Part shown: one piece after another, positions 39,079 to 49,077 of the stretch | How positions within the stretch are numbered: the first letter of the stretch is position 1 | How the letters are laid out: every line of letters begins with the position of its first letter | NCBI RefSeq assembly: GCF_902806685.2 | Contig: NC_048547.1 | Coordinates: forward strand, 806,001-870,000 | DNA from: Maniola hyperantus | Lineage: Eukaryota; Arthropoda; Insecta; Lepidoptera; Nymphalidae | Reading direction: 5' to 3' | Length of the DNA stretch: 64,000 nucleotides | Notes under the pieces: model-generated | What the model saw: only the letters and a program-made list of their open reading frames with translations | Told to the model about the DNA's origin: nothing | Database searches by the model: none | Program-made: the position numbers and the translations under genes

Positions 39079-41975
39079 GGATCTTATATTGGAACCCAGG
39101 CGGCATTCGCGGTCACATCCGTGAGCTCATTACGCTCGCTCAGTCGCAGGATATCCATGTTATCCTCCTGGGTGAGACAAAGCTCGCGGAACATGTGGAG
39201 CTCCGAATACCAAATTTCTTCGTGTACCGGCGCGATGAAGTCTCTCCCCGGGGCTACGCCTATAGAGGAACGGCAGCCCTGGTCCGCAGAGACTTAGTAC
39301 ACGAAGAATTAGAACATGCACCATACAGATCTCTACGCACGCAGGGAGTGCGTGTTCACGCTGGAAATAAGGAGCTCAATCTGTATGCCGCCTACAGACC
39401 ACCAAACGAGGCATTTTGCAGCACCGATGTCCACACAATCCTCGAGTCGCAAATCCCCACACTAGTCGTGGGCGACTTGAACGCGAAGCACCAAGCATGG
39501 GGCTCGCGTCTCAACACCACGGCTGGAAGGATGCTACTCGAGGACAGTGAACGCCACTACTACGGTGTATTGGGTCCAGGAGCGCCGACCAATATACCGT
39601 CAGACCACCGCCAGCAGCCGGATGTCCTGGACATCGTGCTGCACTACCAGCTTGACCACCCTATCACTGTCGAGCCCATGTACGAGCTCGACACTGAGCA
39701 CCTACCGATACTGGTCACTCTCAATCTCCAGCGCGACTTCACCATACCGCGTCCTCCCAGAATTAAAACAAACTGGGAGAAATACACCGTTGCGCTGTCG
39801 AAGTTCGAGCTCGCAGGACCCATCTCCACCCCAGCTGATGTTGACCGCGCCACCTGCACCATTACGGCAGCCATTCAACAGGCCAAAAACGAGGCCACCA
39901 CCATCATGCCTCATACTGGGCGACGGGACCTGCTACCGAGCTCGCTCCGGGACAAGCTCGAGAAGAAGCGCGCCTTACGCAAACTATGGGCGCGTACTCG
40001 CTGTCCGAGAGTCAAGCGTGACCTCAACCGTCTTGCACAGGAAGTGTCGCAAGCTCTCGTCGCACGCGAAGATGAAGAATGGGAGAAAACCATCGACGCT
40101 GCGTCTGAGTCCGAAACAACGCTGTACCACCTGTGCAAGACACTTACCGGATCAGACTCACCCGTTTACCCTCTTCTAGATAGTCAGGGTAGACGAAGAT
40201 ACTCCCCCATAGACCGAGCGGAGATCATGGCGGAGTATATGGAGGGACAATTTACCCCCAACCCACCGGCCAATAACGACATCGCGACCAGACACTATGC
40301 GGCGATCAACCAACAACTAGAGGATTTCTTGTCGGCCCAGATACCTTCTCTCCGGGGAGACCAATTCATCTCCCCGTCTGAGCTAAGGAAAGTCGTCTTC
40401 CGACTCCCTAAAAGGAAGGCGCCAGGTGACGACGGAATCCAGATCGCCGCACTACAGCAGCTGCCTAAAAGAGTTCTCGTTGCACTGACTAGGCTTTTCA
40501 ATGGGGTACTCCGTACTTCTCACTTTCCGGAGTCCTGGAAACTGGGGAAGGTTATTACCATCCCCAAACCGGGAAAGGACCGCCGCCTTCCAGGAAGCTA
40601 CCGACCTATAACCCTTCTGCCGCACATCGCCAAGCTGTTCGAGCGTCTATTGCTGCGAAGGCTCGCCCCGCACTTACAACCACGGGCCGAGCAGTTTGGC
40701 TTTCGCAGTAACCACTCAACGACGCTCCAGCTAGCGAGAGGACTTAACTTTATCGCCAGTGAGAAAAACAGAGGCTACTGCACTGTCGGGGTCTTCCTCG
40801 ACATAGAGAAGGCCTTCGACCGAGTGTGGCACGCTGGACTCCTGGTGAAGCTCCTCTCCACCAATCTACCACCCGCGATTGTGCGGCTGGTAGCCTCATT
40901 CCTGGAAGGCAGGTCCTTCTACGTATCCATAGAAGGCACGGACTCCCAGCCGCGCCCGATACGAGCAGGAGTACCACAAGGCAGCTGCTTGTCCCCGTGT
41001 CTGTATGCGGTGTACACAGACGACATCCCTACCCTCGCCGAACATTTGCGCGAGGAGGAGGAAGACGTGCTGTTGTCGCTTTATGCTGACGACAGCGCGT
41101 ATCTCGCGTCGTCATACCATCAGATCATCGCTACCAATCGCATGCAACGTCTGCTGGATTTGCTCCCGGATTGGCTGGATAAGTGGAGAATGGCAGTCAA
41201 CGTGGGGAAGACTGCCGCGATCCTGTTCGGCATCCGGAAGCCTTTACGTCAGCTCCAACTGCGAGGGCAGGGCATAGAGTGGCAGACTTCGGTGTGCTAC
41301 TTGGGGTGTCGCATCGACAATAGCCTGAGCATGATCCCCACTGTGAATCACGCCGTGGATCACGCCAAGGCTGCCGCGTCGATGCTGTACCAGATCCTTA
41401 CCTCAAGCCTCTCACTGAAGACCAAGCTCCGGATCTATGGAGCCTATGTCCGCTCACGTCTGACGTACGCGGCTCCTGCCTGGTATGCTCTCTGTTCAGA
41501 ATACCAGAAGAGCCGCTTACAAGTCCAGCAGAACAAGTGCCTACGCATGATCGTAGGAGCGCCGAGGTACGTGAGGAATGATGTCATTCATCGCGACCTC
41601 AAGACGCCCACCGTGGAGGAGTACGTCCGTACACTTGCGCGGCGCATGTTTGCGCGCGCGGACTACGGACCTTACACACACCTTCACGGCATCGCTCCGC
41701 TGACCATTCGACCACCGACCGGGCGTCCTCTGCCTCGGGAACTCCTACGACCGCCACCACTAGCGTGGCACGCAGGAGATCCTAGCGATGATGATGACGA
41801 CGCGAGACCCACCGGATATGACACTATCTCCGCGCGCGATGGCCAGCCTATCGTCTGCAGCGCGGAGATCTCCACCGGACCAGACACCACCCCCGTGCGC
41901 GACGGCGAATCTATCGCCCGCAGCGCGGGGAACGCAACCAGCCACGAGGCCCCAAGCCAAGATGGCGGGCCCTAG
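38994..41975 (+). CDS. Jockey-type ORF2: AP-like endonuclease and reverse transcriptase
   Basis: Nicks target DNA and copies element RNA onto the nick. The endonuclease domain covers about residues 28-250: ILYWNPGGIRGH, ILLGETKL, VVGDLNAKHQAWGS, the SDHRQQPDVLDIVL block and TEHLPILVTL. Reverse transcriptase covers about 440-740: GKVITIPKPGKDRRLPGSYR, FGFRSNHSTT, GVFLDIEKAFDRVWHAGL, GVPQGSCLSP and the catalytic LYADDSAY. A C-terminal thumb-like region follows, with an acidic, repetitive tail. No RNase H is seen, as in Jockey itself. It overlaps ORF1 by 85 bp in the -1 frame. No ATG precedes the endonuclease motifs (the frame can be entered at GTG 38994), so coupled translation or a -1 frameshift is implied. 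Intact. Confidence 0.92.
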   Translation: MDGLPTGTGRNTGNHGRNGSTCASPYLLRILYWNPGGIRGHIRELITLAQSQDIHVILLGETKLAEHVELRIPNFFVYRRDEVSPRGYAYRGTAALVRRDLVHEELEHAPYRSLRTQGVRVHAGNKELNLYAAYRPPNEAFCSTDVHTILESQIPTLVVGDLNAKHQAWGSRLNTTAGRMLLEDSERHYYGVLGPGAPTNIPSDHRQQPDVLDIVLHYQLDHPITVEPMYELDTEHLPILVTLNLQRDFTIPRPPRIKTNWEKYTVALSKFELAGPISTPADVDRATCTITAAIQQAKNEATTIMPHTGRRDLLPSSLRDKLEKKRALRKLWARTRCPRVKRDLNRLAQEVSQALVAREDEEWEKTIDAASESETTLYHLCKTLTGSDSPVYPLLDSQGRRRYSPIDRAEIMAEYMEGQFTPNPPANNDIATRHYAAINQQLEDFLSAQIPSLRGDQFISPSELRKVVFRLPKRKAPGDDGIQIAALQQLPKRVLVALTRLFNGVLRTSHFPESWKLGKVITIPKPGKDRRLPGSYRPITLLPHIAKLFERLLLRRLAPHLQPRAEQFGFRSNHSTTLQLARGLNFIASEKNRGYCTVGVFLDIEKAFDRVWHAGLLVKLLSTNLPPAIVRLVASFLEGRSFYVSIEGTDSQPRPIRAGVPQGSCLSPCLYAVYTDDIPTLAEHLREEEEDVLLSLYADDSAYLASSYHQIIATNRMQRLLDLLPDWLDKWRMAVNVGKTAAILFGIRKPLRQLQLRGQGIEWQTSVCYLGCRIDNSLSMIPTVNHAVDHAKAAASMLYQILTSSLSLKTKLRIYGAYVRSRLTYAAPAWYALCSEYQKSRLQVQQNKCLRMIVGAPRYVRNDVIHRDLKTPTVEEYVRTLARRMFARADYGPYTHLHGIAPLTIRPPTGRPLPRELLRPPPLAWHAGDPSDDDDDARPTGYDTISARDGQPIVCSAEISTGPDTTPVRDGESIARSAGNATSHEAPSQDGGP

Positions 41976-42111
41976 CCAGTGAAATTCCGGCTAGAAGACC
42001 AACACCGGGGTAACATGAATACCCCGCGCCCTACCCGGGTAAGGAGGCTACGCCTCGAGGCCCGTACCCCCGCTTGGCCTTCGGCCAACCGGAGAAGACC
42101 CTGTCGTCGTC
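41976..42111 (+). other. Jockey-type LINE 3' untranslated region
   Basis: GC-rich, with TACCCGGGTA, CTTGGCCTTCGGCCAACC and the terminal GTCGTCGTCG. A structured 3' end may serve for reverse-transcriptase recognition. No AATAAA. Confidence 0.55.
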
Positions 42112-42225
42112 GAATATTTGACTTCAATTCAAGGCTGTTTAGGTCCATTTTACTGTAACGCGTAAGTATTTCGACTCTCGAATTTGGTTTGGTTTGGTGA
42201 GACGTAAAATTTTGTACTACGGGTA
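42112..42225 (+). mobile_element. MITE-E right arm
   Basis: GAATATTTGACTTCAATTCA, TGTAACGCGTAAGTATTTCG and the TTGTACTACGGGTA end. It is homologous to 27785-27898 with few changes. Confidence 0.9.
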
Positions 42226-42232
42226 CTGGTAG

Positions 42233-42378
42233 CAGTGGCGTGCAGGTCATAGAGGCATAAATGAACTGCTTACCCCAGTTGTAATAGCTCAATGCATATT
42301 TTTCATTATGACCTGCCAGTAAACAGGTTCCTACCTAACTAATGCATACCCTGGCTTCAAACCCAGTGCACGCCACTG
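42233..42378. mobile_element. hAT-type MITE, copy 2
   Basis: CAGTGGCGTGCAGG ... TGCACGCCACTG with flanks ACTGGTAG (42225-42232) and CCTGGTAG (42379-42386), an 8-bp duplication with one mismatch. The left flank includes the last base of the 6.1-kb composite, so this insertion probably came later. Confidence 0.88.
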
Positions 42379-42379
42379 C

Positions 42380-42467
42380 CTGGTAGGTACCTATGATGTC
42401 GCAGAATTTCACAATGCGACGTCGCATCGCAAGTATCTATTGTGAAAGGTCCATAAGTGATGTAGGT
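42380..42467 (+). repeat. 92-bp repeat unit, right copy (88 bp)
   Basis: Same as 36027-36118 except for a 4-bp gap after GGTAC and few substitutions. It is followed by CTGTAACATAG, the uninterrupted continuation. Confidence 0.9.
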
Positions 42468-42469
42468 CT

Positions 42470-42712
42470 GTAACATAGTTAAACGCGACCGCAGCGCCCC
42501 CCGTGGTGCACAGTCCACACTGCGACGTGTGTGGTCGCCTGATGGATATCGTGGTTGATTTATTGACTCTTTTATTGGCGTTGATTGTGAAGTTAATCGT
42601 CCGCTTCAAATGCTACATAATAACCAATGTTCATTAAAATTTTCAAGTGACTGATTAATACACAGGCATGTTCAGGCCCTCGTTACGAAAGTGATGCAAC
42701 CGGACCCTTAAT
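42470..42712. other. Stretch without recognised feature
   Basis: Contains CGCAGCGCCCCCCGTGGTGC and an ordinary AT-rich remainder. No gene seen. Confidence 0.4.
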
Positions 42713-42714
42713 GT

Positions 42715-42880
42715 TTTTAGGGTTCCGTACCCGGAGGATCCTATCACTAAGCCTCCACTGTCCGTCCGTCCATCTGTATGTCAGTTTGCCTGTTTGTCTC
42801 ACATTTTCACAAAATATTTTTCTATTACCCACAGATTAGGGAAGTAAGGCTCATCTGTGCTTATACCTGACTAACTAATA
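42715..42880 (+). mobile_element. Family R fragment
   Basis: TTTTTAGGGTTCCGTACCCG and ATCCTATCACTAAGCC with GTCC/GTCT-rich sequence. It ends before the CCTAGAATCATG block. Confidence 0.5.
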
Positions 42881-42909
42881 TTAAAAACATACTATCTTTA
42901 AAATCTATA

Positions 42910-43080
42910 TCTATACTAATATTATAAAGAGGTAATGTCGTTAAGTTTGTTTGTAGGGGGTAATCTCTGGAACTACTGAACCGATTTTGAAAATTCTTTC
43001 ACCAATAGAAAGCTACATTATTCCTGAGTGACATAGGCTATATTATATACACGTGCGCGAAGCCGCGGGGATCAGCTAGT
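42910..43080 (+). mobile_element. Helitron-like element, family H3, intact ends
   Basis: TCTATACTAATATTATAAAG to GCGCGAAGCCGCGGGGATCA then GCTAGT, 171 bp. The 3' hairpin CGCGAAGCCGCG is conserved. Confidence 0.85.
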
Positions 43081-43318
43081 TACATAAATAAAAGGAAAAA
43101 CGTGACTGACTGACTGACTGATTGACTGACTGACTGACTGATCTATCAACACACAGCTCAAAGTACAGGATGGATCGGGCTGAAAGGCATGCAGATATCT
43201 ATTATGACGTAGACATCCGCTAAGAAAGGATTTTTGAAAATTCAACCCCTAACAGGGTAAAATAGGGGTTTTAAATTTGCGTAGTCCACGCGGACGAAGT
43301 CACGGGCATAAGCTTGTT
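43081..43318 (+). mobile_element. Helitron-like element H1
   Basis: Starts right after the CTAGT of H3 at ACATAAATAAAAGGAAAA, has a long CTGA run and ends GCATAAGCTTGT (mutated CTAGT). End-to-end with H3. Confidence 0.8.
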
Positions 43319-43674
43319 TACATATAATACTTCTGTTTGGATTACAAGACTATCCTTTCCACAAGAAAATATGACCTTCAGTGGTGTTATTTCTCAAGTT
43401 AAGATAGTCTTGTCTGAGAACACGAAAGCCCTAAGATAGCCGGCGGCGGCAATTCCCTATGGCCAATACTTCATGGCTGGTAATACGAATAATCGACATT
43501 CGACAACTTACATAAATAACGCCTTGTACACCGGCGCGAAACTTAGATACGGGCAGAAGTTTAACTTAACTTTATATGCTGGTGATAGTCAAGTCACAAG
43601 TAAGTTAGGTTTAAAGACTTTATATTCTCCAAAAAGAACAAAGTTAACTTACATGAGAACAATTTAAAATATAA

Positions 43675-43928
43675 ACTAGCTTATGCTCGCGACTTCGTCC
43701 GCGTGGACTACACAAATTTCAAACCCCTATTTCACCCCCTTAGGGGTTGAATTTTCAAAAATCCTTTCTTAGCGGATGCCTACGTCATAATAGCTATCTG
43801 CATGCCAAATTTCAGCCCGATCCGTCCAGTAGTTTAAGCTGTGCGTTGATAGATCAGTCAGTCGGTCAGTCAGTCAGTCAGTCATTCAGTCAGTCAGTCA
43901 GTCACCTTTTCCTTTTATATATTTAAGA
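43675..43928 (-). mobile_element. Helitron-like element H1, full copy
   Basis: ACTAGCTTATGCTCGCGACT to CCTTTTCCTTTTATATATTT with an expanded CAGT run (43857-43905). Closest to the consensus. Confidence 0.85.
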
Positions 43929-43984
43929 AGATATGGAAGAAAACATCATTTAAGGTACGGTGAACGTAAAGTTTTAAAGTTATT

Positions 43985-44207
43985 TTTTTTATAAAATGAA
44001 AAGGTGACTGACTCACTGACTGATTGATCTATCAACGCACAGCTCAAACTACTAAACAGGTCGGGCTGAAAGGCATGCAGATAGCTATTTAATTATGACG
44101 TAGACATCGGCTAAGAAAGGGTTTTTGAAAATTCAACCCCTAAGAGGGTAAAATAGGGGTTTTGAATTTGCGTAGTCCACACGGACGAAGTCGCGGAAAT
44201 AAGCTAG
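43985..44207 (+). mobile_element. Helitron-like element H1
   Basis: TTTATAAAATGAAAAGGTG to GCGGAAATAAGCTAGT. It lacks the GAAATTTGG block after GGGCTGAAAGGC, a deletion shared with 43081-43318, so the two may be sister copies. Confidence 0.8.
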
Positions 44208-44224
44208 TTTACAATTGAAGAAAA

Positions 44225-44540
44225 TGCCATCATCATCATGATCAACCCATCGCCAGCCCACTACTGAGCATGGGTCTTCTCTCAGAAAAAGAAAGGTTCA
44301 TGTCATAGCCCAACTGGCCAAGTGCAGTTTGGCAGACTTCACAGACCTTAGAGAACATTATGGAGAACTCTCAGGCATGCAGGTTTCCTCGCGATGTTTT
44401 CCTTCACCGTTAAAGCAAGTGATACTTATTTAATTATTAAAAACGCACATAGCTCCGAAAAGTAAGAGGTGCGTGCCCAGGATCGAACCCCCGACCTCCA
44501 ATTAGAAGGCGGATGTCCTAACCACTAGGCTATCACAGCT
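44225..44540 (-). mobile_element. SINE-A, full length
   Basis: CATCATCATGATCAACCCAT to CCACTAGGCTATCACAGC, B-box complement GATCGAACCCCCGACCTCC. Confidence 0.85.
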
Positions 44541-44764
44541 TTACCCTAACTAATGGTTTGACTAGTTACATAAGGTATACTTAAAGCCCTTTCATTACAG
44601 CCCTCGTGCGCGTCGCGGCGTGCTATAACGTGGTCATTATAACGTCGTTCCCCGTCATTATGCTCTCCTGTGCAATTTGCCGCTTCACCTCTGACTTACT
44701 ACACAAATAGCTGGCTTACAACAAACTGACAGACTGTCTTTATTATTAACGACAATAACATTAT

Positions 44765-44870
44765 ATCTATATCCATCAAAACTTAATATTATACATACGA
44801 AAGTGTGTCTGTCTGTCTGCTAGCTTCTCACGGCCCATGCGTTTAACTGAATGTTACAAAATTTAGCCAC
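44765..44870 (+). mobile_element. Helitron-like H3 fragment
   Basis: TAATATTATACATACGAAAG, GTCTGTCTGCTAGCTTCTC and ACGGCCCATGCGTTTAAC. The 3' end is lost. Confidence 0.5.
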
Positions 44871-44904
44871 AAATAGCTGGTTAACAAAACGACAGACTGT
44901 CGTC

Positions 44905-45080
44905 TTCTAAATATATAAAAGAAAAAAGTGACTGACTGACTGACTGACTCATCTATCAACGCACAGCTCAAACTACTGGACGGATCGGGTCAGCCCGATT
45001 AAGGCATGCAGATACCTATTACGACGTAGGCATCGAGAACGAGGCATTCTCGAGGACGAAGTCGCGAGCATAAGCTTGTT
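44905..45080 (+). mobile_element. Helitron-like element H1, internally deleted
   Basis: TTCTAAATATATAAAAGAAA, a CTGA run, GGACGGATCGGGTCAGCCCG and GCGAGCATAAGCTTGT. The middle third is missing or scrambled (TCGAGAACGAGGCATTCTCG, an inverted repeat). Confidence 0.7.
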
Positions 45081-45144
45081 ATTATTAACTACAATGACAA
45101 ATATCTACATCTATATTATGCATACTAATATTATAAAATTCTAG

Positions 45145-45490
45145 CGACCCGCCCCGGCTTCGCACGGGTAGCTTATTATAATTTTCGTCTTCTTCTCGCG
45201 TCGTTCGGTCCCTCAAAGGATCGTGGCTCCCTCGAGATATCACCTTTTTCACGATGTTGCGCCATTTGTCCCTATTGGAGGCCGTAGGGAAGGCATTGCA
45301 GAAGGGTGTGTCGACCGCTTCTCGAATCTGGTCGGTCGTCTCGGGCTTCGTCCGCGGGGTCTCTTTCCTCCGATCTTGTCAGTGATCAGCAGTTTCTCTA
45401 TGCTACTCGCGTTTTTCCTAGCAATTTGACCGAAGTAGTCAAGCGTCCGCCGCAGACAGATGTTGGACAGCCGCATCTTGCTTTTCAAAA
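45145..45490 (-). pseudogene. Helitron end and LINE C-terminal fragment
   Basis: The minus strand 45488-45249 reads MRLSNICLRRTLDYFGQIAR, KNASSIEKLLITDKI and GGKRPRGRSPRRPTRF. The YFGHIAR ... GKRPRGRSP pattern belongs to LINE C-termini. The downstream W/D-rich residues are lost to a frame change, and the fragment ends near 45175. Positions 45145-45180 repeat the Helitron CTAG/CCCGCCCCGGCTTCG end also seen at 25478. Confidence 0.65.
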
Positions 45491-45742
45491 TCCTCTGTAC
45501 GTTATTCTACCTACTAATACAGATTTGTCTGCTTTGGGGAATTATAGCAAATAAAATTCCTTATAAATAAATATATCATGGAATTCTGCAAAATATATTA
45601 TAATGCCTGCTTCTATCTTACATTAGTTACTTTTACAATGCTTTTACCAAGTCAGACAAGGCCACTGGCAGTGATAATTTGTTTTGAGTCTAGAAAGTGC
45701 CTTAAAATAGAATAGACTATAAAAAATCGTTTGGCAACAAAT

Positions 45743-45913
45743 TAAAAAAAAAGAATATTAGCCATGTTAAATGACAAATATTCTGCTTTCCTCTCCAACT
45801 AAGCGTCAAGCTTGTGCTAGGAGTACGTACGACAAAAGTGCAACGGGCGGGGTTTGAACCGTCGACCTTTCGGTTTTTAGTCCACTCCTTTACCCGTTGA
45901 GCTATTGAGGCTC
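45743..45913 (-). mobile_element. SINE-B, full copy
   Basis: A T-run complement, GAATATTAGCCATGTTAAAT, CTTTCCTCTCCAACTAAGCG, then the head complement GGTTTGAACCGTCGACC and GAGCTATTGAGGCTC. Confidence 0.85.
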
Positions 45914-45914
45914 A

Positions 45915-46290
45915 TAACTCAAAATGACTCACAAAATAAAATTAGGTACACCTATATTGTGTCTACGAACTATGTAATAAATAATAATAGCCCCGATATC
46001 TATCAAATATAGGTCGTTTATTTTATTACACATATTAATATGAAAATTATCTAATCGACATTTTTATTGGCTTATTTGTGGCTTCATTATTACAAAAAAC
46101 GTTATTTCTACGAACAGACTGATAAATTGGTATACCTACCCTATTAATTGCGCTATTCGTTTCACAACTGATGGGTACTGTGACTTTTGTATTAGATTGT
46201 AGAATATTATTAATTATATTGCAGAATAAAATAGTTTAGAATGTATGTAAACCAACCAAAGAAATTACAATTTTCACTGGTAATTATAAA
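45915..46290. other. Stretch without recognised feature
   Basis: AT-rich, nothing recognised. Confidence 0.4.
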
Positions 46291-46551
46291 TAAAAACTCA
46301 TACTAATATTAAAAATGCGAAAGTGTGTCTGTCAGTTTTTCATAGTATTATGATTTTACATCGCCGACTTCTGAGCGCAGATCACCATAGTGTCAGAATG
46401 AGAAGAGTTTGGGCCACACATAGCACTGACAAACTTATGAAAAACTTCACGATTCAAAATATAATCATACAATCATACAAACAACAAAAATATTTTTCTT
46501 AATAAAAGTATAAAAGGTGTTATTATTTATTATTATATAATTTATTTAAGC

Positions 46552-46760
46552 ACTAGATGATGCCCGTGACTTCGTCTGAGTGGATTCAGGTTTTTAAAAA
46601 TCCCGTAGGAACTCGTTAATTTTCCAGGATGAAAAGTAGCCTATGTCCTTCCCCGGGGTGTAAGCTAACTCTGTACCGTGTAATTTCATCAAAATTGGGC
46701 CGTGAAAAGCTAGCAGACAGACAGACAGACACACTTTCGCATTTATAATATTAAGTATAG
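46552..46760 (-). mobile_element. Helitron-like H2/H3 hybrid copy
   Basis: CTAGATGATGCCCGTGACTT (H2-type 3' end), then CCTTCCCCGGGGTGTAAGC and GGGCCGTGAAAAGCTAGCAG with an ACAG run and ACTTTCGCATTTATAATATT (H3-type 5' end). Either a recombinant or a subfamily. Confidence 0.6.
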
Positions 46761-46761
46761 A

Positions 46762-47150
46762 TTTACATAACCTTCACATAATTTATAAAAATGATTTAAT
46801 TTGCTAAACTTTTTACAGTTTAATAAACTGAAACAGTAATTTCGCAAAATATAAATAAGAAATCATACATATTAATTTATCATCGTCATCAAAATATGTG
46901 AACTGACGTTATAATATTGTGACACAGTACCCATCAGCTGTGACACGGCTCATACCCTATTATTGTAGGTAATGACTGTTGATTATAAGGCAAGCGTGTC
47001 ACTACAGTAATGATGGTAAATTATAGAGAATCCACTTTGTTACAGTCAGTCAGTCAGCTGTGATGGCGAGAGCATGACAAGAAATGATGAAGACAATTAT
47101 TAAGGTTTAAGTATCATAAATCTGTATTACCTATCATCTAAATATTATAT
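46762..47150. other. Stretch without recognised feature
   Basis: AT-rich. No frame or repeat call. Confidence 0.4.
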
Positions 47151-47151
47151 G

Positions 47152-47362
47152 TATAATCTGGAAAGGTGACTGACTGACTGATCTATCAACGCAAAGCTCA
47201 AACTACTGGACGGATCAGGCTGAAGTTCGGCATGCAGATAGCTATTATGACGTAGGCATCCGGTAAGAAAGGATTTTTGAAAATTCAACCCTAAGGGGGT
47301 GAGATAGAGGTTTGAAATTTGTGTAGTCCACGCGGACGAAGTCGCGAGCATAAACTAGGTAG
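47152..47362 (+). mobile_element. Helitron-like element H1
   Basis: ATAATCTGGAAAGGTGACTG to GCGAGCATAAACTAGGT. The 5' AAATATATAAAA part is shortened. Confidence 0.75.
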
Positions 47363-47426
47363 TACGAATATAAGAATACAATTTAATTTAAATAATGTAC
47401 ATCACATTCACACGTCACATTAAGCT

Positions 47427-47745
47427 GTGATAGCCTAGTGGTTAGGACGTCCGCCTTCTAATCGGAGGTCGGGGGTTCGATCTCGTGCACGCAGCTCTGA
47501 TTTTTCGGAGTTATGTGCGTTTTAAGTAATTAATATAACTTGTTTTAACGGTGAAATAAAACATCGTAAGGACGTTGGACGTTGAGAACATTATGGAGAA
47601 CTCTCCATAATGTTCTCAAAGGTGTGTGAAGTCTACCAATCCGCACATGGCCAGCGTGGTAGACTTTGGCCAAAACCCTTCTCACTCTTAGAGGAAACCC
47701 GTGCTCTGTAGTGAGCCCGCTATGGGTTGATCGTGATGATGATGA
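47427..47745 (+). mobile_element. SINE-A, full length with internal rearrangement
   Basis: Head AGCTGTGATAGCCTAGTGG and GGGTTCGATCTCGTGCACG. A 14-bp inverted pair, GAACATTATGGAGA / TCTCCATAATGTTC (47585-47612), interrupts the usual sequence before AAAGGTGTGTGAAG. The tail is GATGATGATGAT. Confidence 0.8.
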
Positions 47746-48064
47746 TTGTATATCACGACCGTCCGTCGATTTATTTATTTTATCAAACGTATAAATAATG
47801 CAAATCATGTTATCCCGCAGACAGGAGTTCTGCAAGACAGTACGGGTATAAACGTGATCTATCATGTCAACCTTATCTATGCCGATTAGTTTAGAGAACC
47901 TGCTGGCAGCTATGCAGGCAACTTCGCATAAGTAGCAGATGCAAGGAATGATATAACAGATAACCTTATTACAGCGAGGTTTAGTTGAACTGACATATCA
48001 GATGGACAAGGAAGGATGGTGGAAGAAATTAATGAACGAACGACGTTTAAGATATCGGCGCTTT

Positions 48065-48300
48065 TGGTATAAAATCTATATATATATATATATATATAAA
48101 CGGAAAAGGTGACTGACTGACTGACTGACTGACTGATCTATCAACGCACAGCTCAAATTACTGGACGGATCGGGCTAAAATTTGGCATGCAGATAGCTAT
48201 TATGACGTAGGCATCCGCTAAGAAAGGATTTTGGAAAATTCAACCCCTAGGGGGATGAAATAGGGGTTTGAAATTTGTGTAGTCCACGCGGACGAAGTAT
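48065..48300 (+). mobile_element. Helitron-like H1 with (TA)n 5' end
   Basis: A TATA run (48078-48100) replaces the usual start. The body is complete to CCACGCGGACGAAGT, then jumps to ATATATAAAAGTAAAAGC of a second, partial H1 (48298-48430). Confidence 0.75.
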
Positions 48301-48534
48301 ATATAAAAGTAAAAGCTGACAGACTGACTGACTGAACTATTAACGGATAGCTCTTACTAGCACACAAACACACAAACTGGCTTTAAAAAACCTAAATCTA
48401 CTCAGATCACGTCGCAAGCATCATCTGGTAGGTATATTATATTTATCAAACTTTTAAACGTTAAGGGGTCCATATACGGTACGATTCGTCGCTTCGATCA
48501 ATAGGAAATCGTGTCGATCCATCGCTTCAAAAAT

Positions 48535-48662
48535 ACTGTACATTATCAAATTTCATGATTCTAGGTCAACGGGAAGTACCCTGTAGGTTTCTTGACAGAC
48601 AGACAGACAAGAAAGTGATCCTATAAGATTTCCGTTTTTCCTTTTGAGGTACGGAACCCTAA
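48535..48662 (-). mobile_element. Family R fragment
   Basis: ATTTCATGATTCTAGGTCAA, GGAAGTACCCTGTAGG, AAGTGATCCTATAAG and CTTTTGAGGTACGGAACCC. Only the GGTTCCG-proximal third is present. Confidence 0.65.
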
Positions 48663-48663
48663 A

Positions 48664-49070
48664 AAGTGAGCTATAAATAGATGGGTAGGTAGGTACCTCT
48701 CCTATTTCAAAATTGAGAATCACATCCATCAAATTCTTAAGCCGTATTAATTAAAATGTTACCACATCGATCGGCATCACACAATCGTCATTGTGGTCGT
48801 TCATTACGCCCTAATCGATATAAATCAAAATTTAATGCCGAATTATCAGCTTAGAATGATTTCGTGACAGTTATCGATACAGGCATTATTGATGAGTGTC
48901 GATAAGATACCAGTGGCCCACTTGTTATTGCTATGTTCGAAATTAATTAGGTACCTTTGTTACTAATCGATCCATTAATGTCTAGAGTTCGATCCAAATG
49001 GCTTTGGGTGCTTATCAAAATTTATTCTACTGAGCTGTTTAATCTGCTGGTGTAATTGATAGATATTGAA
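48664..49070. other. Stretch without recognised feature
   Basis: No coding or repeat signal recognised. Confidence 0.4.
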
Positions 49071-49077
49071 AAAAAAT

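Larger units (their letters stand above)
36211..42111 (+). mobile_element. Full-length Jockey-type non-LTR retrotransposon
   Basis: The 5.9-kb element has a 471-bp GC-rich 5' region, ORF1, ORF2 and a 136-bp 3' region containing the hairpin-forming CTTGGCCTTCGGCCAACC. It ends in (GTC)n, GTCGTCGTCG. Overall GC content and codon choice are clearly higher in G/C than the flanks. Both ORFs are intact, which suggests recent arrival. There is no poly(A); a short GTC tail may play that role, or the 3' end may be truncated. Confidence 0.85.
36122..42225 (+). mobile_element. 6.1-kb composite: Jockey-type LINE enclosed by MITE-E arms
   Basis: The left arm 36122-36210 and right arm 42112-42225 are the two halves of MITE-E. 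Its ends TACCCGTAGTACAAG and the inverse are exactly in place and are flanked by CAG (36119-36121) and CTG (42226-42228). Relative to the 289-bp MITE, 82 bp of core (positions 27703-27784 of the intact copy) are replaced by 5.9 kb of LINE. No target duplication or poly(A) tail marks the LINE borders. The simplest reading is a LINE insertion into MITE-E with a target deletion. A composite mobilised through the MITE ends is the alternative. Confidence 0.85.

Noticed and set aside
39547..40179. 210-codon frame inside ORF2
   Set aside because: It lies in the other frame of the endonuclease region; Ser/Thr/Arg-rich shadow without motifs.
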